A DNA stretch of 8,901 nt from DAOUAJ01 sp034433615 (lineage in GTDB: Bacteria > Chloroflexota > Anaerolineae > DUEN01). Every line of letters begins with the position of its first letter. Within the stretch, counting starts at the first letter, position 1. The notes beneath the pieces were generated by a model. The model saw only the letters and a program-made list of their open reading frames with translations. It ran no database searches and was not told the DNA's origin. Of this stretch, positions 1 through 5,665 are shown piece by piece. Location of the stretch: NCBI GenBank assembly GCA_034433615.1, contig DAOUAJ010000241.1:1-8901 (forward strand), written 5' to 3'. The translations under genes were made by a program, and so were the position numbers.

Positions 1-12
1 AGGCGGAAGATG

Positions 13-20
13 AAAGGAGA
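13..20 (+). promoter_or_regulatory. Shine-Dalgarno site choosing the ATG at 28
   Basis: The purine run AAAGGAGA contains GGAG at 16-19 and ends 8 bases before the ATG at 28. An in-frame ATG at 10 also exists, but the only purine stretch before it (AGGCGG at 1-6) sits just 3 bases away and the window begins there. The downstream start is therefore preferred. Confidence 0.6.
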
Positions 21-27
21 CAAGAAC

Positions 28-612
28 ATGGTCGCCGAGATACAAGCTCGAGCACAGCGACATGACCGGCTGGTTAGCTGGATCGTGGTTGCCCTGGTCG
101 TGGTGGCGCTCCTGGCGGGGTGGGGCGTCAAGGCCGCGGCGGAAGGGCGTACGGCAGCGGTCGAGGCCGAGGGCCTGCAGCTTCGCTACCCCGCGGGCTG
201 GGTCAGGGTCAGCGTTGAGCCACCCGTCCTGCTGCGGGCCGAGGAGTGGCTGGGCCCCGCCCGCAGCGCGATCACCGTGCAGCGCCGTCCCCTGCCGGCC
301 GTGCAGAACCCCCTGCGCGCCGCCCAGCAGACCTTGACCATGGAGAGGGCGCGAACCTGGACGGCCTATCGTACCCTGGAGACCGACGAGGCCGCCACGG
401 TGGCGGGGCGCGCAGCAACACGAGTCGCTTTTGCCTACGTGGAGACCAATCCCAACCCATACCTGGAAACCATGCCCGTCGTGATGTATGGCGAGGACTA
501 TCTGATCCAGGTCGGCAATGACGTGTACGTGGTTACCCTGACGGCTCCCGAGGCCTACTATAGCCGGGTGCAAAAGGCCCTGCAGAGCGTGGTGCGCTCG
601 CTGCCGCGGTAA
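28..612 (+). CDS. Membrane-anchored PsbP/DcrB-like protein
   Basis: This 194-residue protein has a basic N-terminus (RAQRHDR), one strongly hydrophobic segment at about residues 17-34, and a roughly 155-residue domain that should lie outside the cytoplasm. The segment could be a membrane anchor or a signal peptide; the AAAEG stretch after it could be cleaved, but an anchor is more likely. The exported part resembles the PsbP/DcrB (Mog1-like) fold: an early 'LQLRYPAGW' strand, a central 'VAGRAATRVAF' segment, and a closing 'DVYVVTLTAPEAYYSRVQKAL' style strand plus helix ending in SVVRSLPR. This is a recognisable family pattern but was judged by eye. No catalytic residues are evident, and a ligand-binding or accessory role in the envelope is inferred. 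It reads towards the two secreted protease genes, with a 149-base repeat-containing spacer before the first. A start at 10 would add six residues. Confidence 0.72.
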   Translation: MVAEIQARAQRHDRLVSWIVVALVVVALLAGWGVKAAAEGRTAAVEAEGLQLRYPAGWVRVSVEPPVLLRAEEWLGPARSAITVQRRPLPAVQNPLRAAQQTLTMERARTWTAYRTLETDEAATVAGRAATRVAFAYVETNPNPYLETMPVVMYGEDYLIQVGNDVYVVTLTAPEAYYSRVQKALQSVVRSLPR

Positions 613-632
613 GGAGAGGGGGAGACACGGTG

Positions 633-667
633 AAGGGGAGAGAGGGAGAATCTCTCCTTGTCCCCTT
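633..667. repeat. Imperfect purine/pyrimidine inverted repeat
   Basis: A purine-rich arm beginning AAGGGGA at 633 faces a pyrimidine-rich arm ending TCCCCTT at 667. The outer seven bases pair perfectly; the inner part pairs only partly, with mismatches and G-T pairs. It lies about 20 bases after the stop codon of the first gene. No T-tract follows, so it does not look like an intrinsic terminator. It merges into the octamer repeat. Confidence 0.45.
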
Positions 668-694
668 GTCCCCTTGTCCCCTTGTCTCCTTGTC
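658..694. repeat. Octamer tandem repeat (TTGTCCCC)n
   Basis: The unit TTGTCCCC occurs at 658-665, 666-673 and 674-681. A variant, TTGTCTCC, follows at 682-689, and a partial copy, TTGTC, at 690-694. The period is exactly 8 bases over about 4.6 copies. It lies in the spacer between the PsbP-like gene and the first protease gene. Read through, it gives the low-complexity 'VPLSPCPLVSLS' in the frame upstream of the protease, which supports treating that extension as non-coding. Confidence 0.8.
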
Positions 695-716
695 AGTCGT
701 TTCGCGGACTTTACAG

Positions 717-744
717 CCTGTAGCCGCGACTTCCAGTCGCCAGG
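717..744. repeat. GTAG-type hairpin before the first protease gene
   Basis: A perfect 6-bp stem (GCGACT 726-731, AGTCGC 735-740) closes a TCC loop. Outside it, CCTG at 717-720 pairs with CAGG at 741-744. The stem is preceded by GTAG (719-723 region), as are the hairpins in the palindromic element at 3095-3183. It ends 7 bases before the ribosome binding site, so it could affect translation of the protease, or simply be a dispersed repeat. Confidence 0.6.
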
Positions 745-750
745 CTTACC

Positions 751-757
751 AGGAGGA
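751..757 (+). promoter_or_regulatory. Strong Shine-Dalgarno site for the first protease
   Basis: AGGAGGA is a near-perfect Shine-Dalgarno core; GGAGG ends 5 bases before the ATG at 762. It fixes the start of the first protease at 762. The in-frame ATG at 630 would put the octamer repeat and the hairpin inside the coding region and bury the signal peptide. Confidence 0.85.
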
Positions 758-761
758 CGAA

Positions 762-3032
762 ATGAGAACAAGAGGATATCTTCTTGTGACTGTCTTGCTT
801 TTGGGATTGCTCCTGTTCCCGGCCCTATCCATGGCTCAGCCTGATGCCTACGGCAGCGGCCGTGGGTTGGCTCAACAGCCCAAGGGCCCAGCACAGATGG
901 AGCAGTCGGTCGTGCAGATCATCGCTGTGGATGAGGGCCGGGGGGGCAAGTTGTTGCCGAAGTGGAGCGGCACGGGGACTATCATCTCCCCCGACGGCCT
1001 GATCCTGACCAACTCCCACGTGGCCATGCCCAGGCTCATCTGGGACGACCCCATGTTCGATTACGATTTGCTGATCGTGGCGCTGGCGGCCAGCCCGGAT
1101 GAACCGCCCGAGCCCACCTATCTAGCCGAGGTGGCCCAGTACGACGCGAGCCTGGACCTGGCTGTGCTCCGGATCGTCCAGACCCTCGATGGCAGTCCGG
1201 TGAACACAAAGAGGTTGAAGCTGCCCGCCGTCTCTCTGGGCGATTCCGACACGTTGGCCACCGGCGACGAGCTGGAGATCTTCGGCTATGCCGGGCCGGC
1301 TGGGGAGCCGGTCGGCTCGGCGGTCGGTAGTGTCGCCGGCTTCTCCAGTGGCCGGGGAATTAAGGGCCGAGCGTGGATCCGGACGGATGCGAAGGTCGAG
1401 GGAGGGTACAGCGGCGGCCCGGCGGTTGGCCAGGATGGGAAGCTCATGGGGGTTGTTGCGGCAGGGGCGGCCACCAGCGCTGACGAGGTGGTGCAGTGTC
1501 GCTACGATGAGGATACCAATGGGGATGGTGTGGTAGACCAGAATGACACCTGCAGCGCCACCGGCGGAGCCATCGGCACTTTGCGGCCCATCAACCTGGC
1601 CCTGCCCCTGATCAAGGCTGCTACGAGCGCGGTAGGCCCCGAGCCTACTCCCGTGCCCCAACCGCAACCGACCCGCAAACCGCCAGCCGTCGAGGCCAGC
1701 GTCAGCCGGCTGATCTTCGCGCCGGACATTGACGAGTATGAGCAGCCGGTGACGGTGGTGGAGGCGCTCCCCTCCGGCGCTGAGGCGCTCTATCTCTTCT
1801 TCGACTACGAGGGCTTCGAGGACGGTGCGTCGTGGCAGCCACTGTTGATATTCGATGGCGAGACCCAGGAGGATGTGTGGTCCGCTGGCCAGTGGGAAGG
1901 CGGTTCGCAGGGGACCTGGTGGGTGGGCATCACCGGCGACCCGGAACTGGATGATGGCACCTACGAGTTCGTCATCACCTACGAGGGGGAGGAGCTGGAG
2001 TCGGCCACCATCGAGGTGGGAGGGCCCGAGGAGGAGTATCCCGCCTTCAGCCACATCGTCTTCTCCGGTGGCGGGGAAGAGGGATACTTACTGCCTGGAG
2101 GGATCAAGGAGATTGAGGTTACCTTCGAGTACGCCAACATGACCCGCAACACGGCCTGGTCCTACATCGGCTACTACCAGGGCGAGGAGATCGCCAGAGG
2201 CGAAGGGAAGCCCTTCACGCGGGCTTCCGGCACCGCTTCTCTTCCCTTGAGCAGTGAAACGGGCTTCGAGCCGGGGGTCTATCGCCTGGAGCTCTACATT
2301 GAGGATCGGCTGGCCGCCACCGCCGACTGCCTGGTGGGTGAGAAGGGAGCCAAGGAACTCTTCGGCCCGATCACCTTTGCCGAGGGCATAGACCGCAGAG
2401 GGAACCCGGTACGGCCGGGCACCACTTTCAAGAGCGGGATCAAGGAGCTTTACGCCTTCTTCGATTACCAGGGAATGCAGGATGGCTGGGAATGGGGCTG
2501 GCAGTGGTCTATTGACGGTGAGCCGTTAAAGCTCCAGAACCGCACCTGGCAGGATGGCGAGAGTGGCCAGAATGAGTGGATCAGGCTCCGCAGTGACGAT
2601 GCCCTCCCTGAAGGTGAATACCAGTTGGACCTGTTCGTAGAGGGAGAGATGGTGCAAAGCGGCACCTGCACCATTGCCGGCAGAGGGCCGCGGCCCACAC
2701 CCACTCCCAAGCCGCCGGAGGACGGTGTGGAGGTCTATGGCCGCATCACCGATGCGGAGACCGGCCGCGGCATCGCCGGCGCGTACTTTGTTGTATTGCA
2801 GCCGGGGATCACCGTGGCGGATTTCGAGGGAGATGAGGCCGACATCTACAGCATAGCCCAAACCGACCGCAAGGGGAACTTCAAGCTGCCTGACCCGCTG
2901 GTGCGCGGGGAGACCTACAGCATCATCGTTGCCGCCGAGGGTTATCGGCCAATCGCTGAAGACGACGTATATGTAAGCGAGGATGTCGAATCCCCCGTTG
3001 AGGTCAATGTCGAGTTGAGGAGGGCCAGGTAG
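762..3032 (+). CDS. Secreted trypsin/HtrA-like serine protease with beta repeats (copy 1)
   Basis: This 756-residue protein starts with a signal peptide (residues 1-25, predicted cut after ALSMA). Residues about 45-290 form a chymotrypsin-fold protease of the Trypsin_2/HtrA type. The predicted triad is His86 in LTNSHV, Asp132 in LDLAVLRI and Ser217 in GGYSGGP. A tyrosine precedes the Ser-Gly-Gly, where this family usually has asparagine. A calcium-type loop follows at 251-262 (DTNGDGVVDQND), with Cys246 and Cys264 on either side. A Pro-rich linker (about 293-308) leads to three beta-rich repeats of about 105 residues (about 313-421, 428-526, 534-640), a second Pro linker (about 642-652), and a carboxypeptidase-regulatory-like domain (about 655-756). 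There is no PDZ domain, unlike typical HtrA proteins. It should act outside the cytoplasmic membrane; its substrate is unknown. The next gene is a full-length paralogue. The fold and active site are well supported; the roles of the repeats are unknown. Confidence 0.9.
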   Translation: MRTRGYLLVTVLLLGLLLFPALSMAQPDAYGSGRGLAQQPKGPAQMEQSVVQIIAVDEGRGGKLLPKWSGTGTIISPDGLILTNSHVAMPRLIWDDPMFDYDLLIVALAASPDEPPEPTYLAEVAQYDASLDLAVLRIVQTLDGSPVNTKRLKLPAVSLGDSDTLATGDELEIFGYAGPAGEPVGSAVGSVAGFSSGRGIKGRAWIRTDAKVEGGYSGGPAVGQDGKLMGVVAAGAATSADEVVQCRYDEDTNGDGVVDQNDTCSATGGAIGTLRPINLALPLIKAATSAVGPEPTPVPQPQPTRKPPAVEASVSRLIFAPDIDEYEQPVTVVEALPSGAEALYLFFDYEGFEDGASWQPLLIFDGETQEDVWSAGQWEGGSQGTWWVGITGDPELDDGTYEFVITYEGEELESATIEVGGPEEEYPAFSHIVFSGGGEEGYLLPGGIKEIEVTFEYANMTRNTAWSYIGYYQGEEIARGEGKPFTRASGTASLPLSSETGFEPGVYRLELYIEDRLAATADCLVGEKGAKELFGPITFAEGIDRRGNPVRPGTTFKSGIKELYAFFDYQGMQDGWEWGWQWSIDGEPLKLQNRTWQDGESGQNEWIRLRSDDALPEGEYQLDLFVEGEMVQSGTCTIAGRGPRPTPTPKPPEDGVEVYGRITDAETGRGIAGAYFVVLQPGITVADFEGDEADIYSIAQTDRKGNFKLPDPLVRGETYSIIVAAEGYRPIAEDDVYVSEDVESPVEVNVELRRAR

Positions 3033-3094
3033 GAGATGACAGACAGATGAAAAATGACCGTCACCGGGCAACGGATGTCACGGCCGACGAGTTA

Positions 3095-3183
3095 GAACCT
3101 GTCCGAAAAATGTGTAGGACAGGCCTTCTGGCCTGTCGGGACAGCCTGGAAAGGCTGTCCTACAAGGATTTCCGAATAGGCTC
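3095..3183. repeat. Palindromic MITE/REP-like element
   Basis: The two ends, about 45 bases each, are imperfect inverted copies: the left arm begins GAACCTGTCCG and the right arm read in reverse begins GAGCCTATTCG. Inside, TGTAGGACAG (3113-3122) pairs perfectly with CTGTCCTACA (3155-3164). Within that are two small hairpins. GACAGGCC/GGCCTGTC (3118-3125, 3130-3137) has the loop TTCT. GACAGCCT/AGGCTGTC (3140-3147, 3152-3159) has the loop GGAA, which reads TTCC on the other strand. The element can fold as one long imperfect hairpin or as two short ones. It has no transposase and no obvious target duplication. It lies between the two paralogous protease genes; a non-autonomous mobile or REP-type repeat is the likeliest explanation. 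Confidence 0.8.
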
Positions 3184-3268
3184 TTGGACTATGTTCTACA
3201 CCATGGTGGATGAGGATACGATGGTTTGGGAGGATCACGTGCTCGGCACACAATGGACAGTTCATCGC

Positions 3269-3274
3269 AGGAGA
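3269..3274 (+). promoter_or_regulatory. Shine-Dalgarno site choosing the GTG start at 3282
   Basis: AGGAGA ends 7 bases before GTG at 3282. Starting there puts a clean signal peptide (VKRIILAVSL...) at the N-terminus. The in-frame ATG at 3210 would add 24 residues of unconvincing sequence before the signal peptide and has no clear ribosome binding site. Confidence 0.8.
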
Positions 3275-3281
3275 TAGTAAG

Positions 3282-5498
3282 GTGAAGCGAATCATTCTCG
3301 CCGTGAGCCTGACCCTGGCGTTGATTTTCCTGGTTGCGGCGCAGCCGTCTCAGGCCCTTGACCGCGGCACCACCCAGCGGGTGATGAAGTCGGTGGTACA
3401 GTTGATCGCTGTACGCGAGGGACGGTCCGGCCGGCTTATCCCCAAATGGGGCGGTTCCGGAACCATCATCTCCGCTGACGGCCTGATCCTGACCAACAAC
3501 CATGTCGCATTCCCACGGGCGATGTGGGACGACCCCGAGTGGGATTATGACCTGCTGATCGTTGCTCTGACCATCCGCTCCGACGAGCCCGCTCAGCCGA
3601 CGTACCTGGCCGAGGTGGTGCAGTACGACCCAGACCTGGACCTGGCCGTGGTCCGGGTGACTGGGATGCTGGATGGCAGCCCCGTGGACTCGGCGAAACT
3701 GAACCTGCCGGCGTTGGCCTTGGGGGATTCGGACACCCTCGAGCTCGGCGATCCCCTTTACATCTTCGGCTACCCAACCATCGGTGGCGAGACGATCACC
3801 TTCACCAGTGGCGACGTGAGCGGCTTCTCGCGCGAGGAAGGGGTCGAGGGGCGGGCGTGGATCAAGACCGATGCCACGGTCGCAGGCGGCAACAGCGGTG
3901 GCACGGCGGTCAACGAGCAGGGGGAACTGGTCGGCGTGCCCACCCAGGGTGGCTCCGGAAGCGGCGAGGAGATCGTAGACTGTCGCTATGTGGCCGACAC
4001 CAACGGCGACGGCACCATTGACGAAAACGATTCGTGCATCCCCATGGGCGGCTTCATCAATGCCCTGCGCCCGGTGAACCTGGCCAGGCCGCTGATCGAG
4101 GCGGCCCAGCGCGGCGTGGGCCGCCCGCCGACCCCGTCGCCGGGGCCTGAACGCGCAGGGCCTGCGGAGGAACCCAGCGTGAGCCGGCTCATCTTCGCGC
4201 CGGCGGTCAACCAGGCCGACCAGCCGGTGACCGTCGTGGATTCGTTCCCAAGCGGCACCACTGACCTCTACCTCTTCTTCGACTATCGCGGCTTTCGCAA
4301 TGGTATCTCCTGGCAGCCGATCCTGGTGCGGAATGGAGAGGTGCTGACCAACACATGGCCTCTCTCGCCCTGGAACGGTGGCCCGCGGGGCATGTGGTGG
4401 GTAGGGCTGTCCGATGCGGCCTTGCCCGACGGAAGCTACGAGTTTAGGATCGTGTACGGTAAAGAGACCCTGGGTTCGGCGACGGTCGAGGTCGGCGGCT
4501 CGCCGGCCGAGGGGCCAGCCTTCAGCAACATCGCCTTTGCGACGGGCGAAGAAGAGGGCTACCTGCTGCCCGCCGGGGGCAGCGAGATCCGGGCTTCCTT
4601 CGACTACGCCAACCTGGGCCCCGACACCCCCTGGTCCTACCGCTTCTACCGTGAAGGGAAAGAAGAGGAGCACAAAGACGGTGAGCCCCTGCCAGAGGGC
4701 TCGGGTAAAGGCGCCATCCTCCTGCGCCGCAGCCCGGGGTTCAGCGCCGGGAGCTATCGCCTGGAACTACACCTGGAAGACAGGCTGGCCGCGACGGCCG
4801 ATTTCGTCCTCAGCGGCGGTGCTCAGGCCCCCTTCAGCCCGATCACCTTCGCTGAGGGGGTGGACCGCAAGGGCAACCCGGTCAGGCCGGGCACGGCTTT
4901 CCAGAGCGGGATCCAGGAGCTCTACGCGTTCTTCGACTATACGGGGATGGTGGACGGCTGGGAGTGGGGCTGGCAGTGGTCCATTGATGGCGAAGCGCTG
5001 CCGCCTCAGTCCCGTACCTGGGAAGGCGGAGAGAGCGGGAGGAACATATGGATCCGTGTCTACAGCGACGATGTGTTGCCGGACGGCGAGTACCGGCTGG
5101 ACCTGTTCGTCGAACGGGAATTGGTTCAATCAGGCACGTGTCAGATCGGCGGGGGGACACGGCCGGCTCCCACTCCTACGCCGCAGGGGGATGTGGAAGT
5201 TCACGGCCGCATCACCGATGCCGATACCGGCCAGGGCATCCGCGGGGCAACCTTCCTGGTGTTGCAGCCGGGGATCACCGTGGACGCCTTTCGCTGGAGC
5301 AAAGATGAGGTCTACGCCTGGGCCGAGACGGACCGCCGCGGCTACTTCGAGCTCTCGGCGCGGCTGCAGCGAGGGGAAGTCTATAGCTGGATCGTCAGTG
5401 CCAGGGGCTACAGGCCGGTTTTGGAAGACGGGGTCAGCATCGGGGAGGATGTGGAGTCGCCCTATGAGCTGAACATCGCGTTGCAACGGGCCAGGTAG
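3282..5498 (+). CDS. Secreted trypsin/HtrA-like serine protease with beta repeats (copy 2)
   Basis: This 738-residue tandem paralogue of the preceding protease has the same domain order. A signal peptide occupies residues 1-25 (predicted cut after QPSQA). The protease domain spans about 33-278, with His74 in LTNNHV, Asp120 in LDLAVVRV and Ser205 in GGNSGGT. The usual Asn before Ser is present here, but Thr replaces the usual Pro after Gly-Gly. The calcium-type loop is at 239-250 (DTNGDGTIDEND), flanked by Cys234 and Cys252. A Pro-rich linker (about 281-296) precedes three beta-rich repeats (about 299-406, 413-512, 518-624). A second Pro-rich linker and a carboxypeptidase-regulatory-like domain (about 636-738) complete it. 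By hand count the third repeat is about 77% identical to copy 1, while the second is only about 49%. Both copies look intact, so neither is an obvious pseudogene. It is expected to act outside the cytoplasm; its substrate is unknown. Confidence 0.9.
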   Translation: MKRIILAVSLTLALIFLVAAQPSQALDRGTTQRVMKSVVQLIAVREGRSGRLIPKWGGSGTIISADGLILTNNHVAFPRAMWDDPEWDYDLLIVALTIRSDEPAQPTYLAEVVQYDPDLDLAVVRVTGMLDGSPVDSAKLNLPALALGDSDTLELGDPLYIFGYPTIGGETITFTSGDVSGFSREEGVEGRAWIKTDATVAGGNSGGTAVNEQGELVGVPTQGGSGSGEEIVDCRYVADTNGDGTIDENDSCIPMGGFINALRPVNLARPLIEAAQRGVGRPPTPSPGPERAGPAEEPSVSRLIFAPAVNQADQPVTVVDSFPSGTTDLYLFFDYRGFRNGISWQPILVRNGEVLTNTWPLSPWNGGPRGMWWVGLSDAALPDGSYEFRIVYGKETLGSATVEVGGSPAEGPAFSNIAFATGEEEGYLLPAGGSEIRASFDYANLGPDTPWSYRFYREGKEEEHKDGEPLPEGSGKGAILLRRSPGFSAGSYRLELHLEDRLAATADFVLSGGAQAPFSPITFAEGVDRKGNPVRPGTAFQSGIQELYAFFDYTGMVDGWEWGWQWSIDGEALPPQSRTWEGGESGRNIWIRVYSDDVLPDGEYRLDLFVERELVQSGTCQIGGGTRPAPTPTPQGDVEVHGRITDADTGQGIRGATFLVLQPGITVDAFRWSKDEVYAWAETDRRGYFELSARLQRGEVYSWIVSARGYRPVLEDGVSIGEDVESPYELNIALQRAR

Positions 5499-5561
5499 GG
5501 AGAAGGCCTCCATCCCCGGCCTGTGCGAAGCCCCCTGGAGCATAGCGAAAGAGGTTCCCCC

Positions 5562-5580
5562 GCCGCCAAAGATGGGCGGC
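5562..5580. repeat. Small GC hairpin after the second protease
   Basis: GCCGCC (5562-5567) pairs with GGCGGC (5575-5580) across a 7-base loop, 64 bases after the protease stop codon. No T-run follows, so a role as an intrinsic terminator is weak. It may be part of the same composite repeat as the larger hairpin just downstream. Confidence 0.4.
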
Positions 5581-5599
5581 AGAGGAAGGGAGTTCCCTC

Positions 5600-5643
5600 C
5601 CCTGGCCCTCCCCCGCAGGGGGCGCCGCGGGGGAGGGCCAGGG
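5600..5643. repeat. Perfect 16-bp stem hairpin upstream of the kinase-like gene
   Basis: The arms 5600-5615 and 5628-5643 (CCCTGGCCCTCCCCCG and its exact complement) enclose a 12-base loop containing GGCGCC. Weaker pairing extends outwards to about 5594 and 5649 with one mismatch and G-T pairs. The stem ends 10 bases before the purine-rich CGGAG (5653-5657) that serves the ATG at 5666. Its sequence style suggests a dispersed REP-like palindrome. As RNA it would be extremely stable and could limit readthrough or translation. No T-tract follows. Confidence 0.7.
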
Positions 5644-5665
5644 TGGGGGCCACGGAGCGCAGCAT

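Noticed and set aside
658..694. CRISPR-like array
   Set aside because: The 8-base units are directly adjacent with no spacers, so it is a simple tandem repeat.
630..761. Longer N-terminus for the first protease (ATG at 630)
   Set aside because: It would translate the octamer repeat and the hairpin and put 44 residues before the signal peptide. The strong AGGAGGA site points to 762.
1122..2054. 310-codon open frame on the - strand
   Set aside because: It is antisense to the first protease, with no recognisable domain.
3184..3212. Possible promoter with TTGGAC as -35 upstream of the second protease
   Set aside because: No acceptable -10 box is found at the right spacing, so I could not support a sigma-70 type promoter here or in the other spacers.
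3047..3277. Small 76-codon open frame between the two proteases
   Set aside because: Its middle is made of the palindromic element, its ends show no known domain, and the GGAG before it is 12 bases from the ATG. It stops 4 bases before the GTG of the next gene, so coupling is conceivable, but there is no positive evidence for a protein.
3210..3281. Longer N-terminus for the second protease (ATG at 3210)
   Set aside because: It adds 24 unconvincing residues before a clean signal peptide. AGGAGA is well placed for GTG at 3282.
3189..4673. 494-codon open frame on the - strand
   Set aside because: It is antisense to the second protease, which has a signal peptide, catalytic triad and paralogue. 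The long open frame is a by-product of high G+C and codon bias.
4414..5472. 352-codon open frame on the + strand in another frame
   Set aside because: The product is an Arg/Ser/Pro/Ala-rich low-complexity string inside the protease gene, typical of a shifted frame in G+C-rich DNA.
5562..5649. Intrinsic terminator after the second protease
   Set aside because: The hairpins are strong but no T-run follows either stem, and the larger one sits next to the ribosome binding site of the next gene. A repeat or regulatory hairpin fits better.
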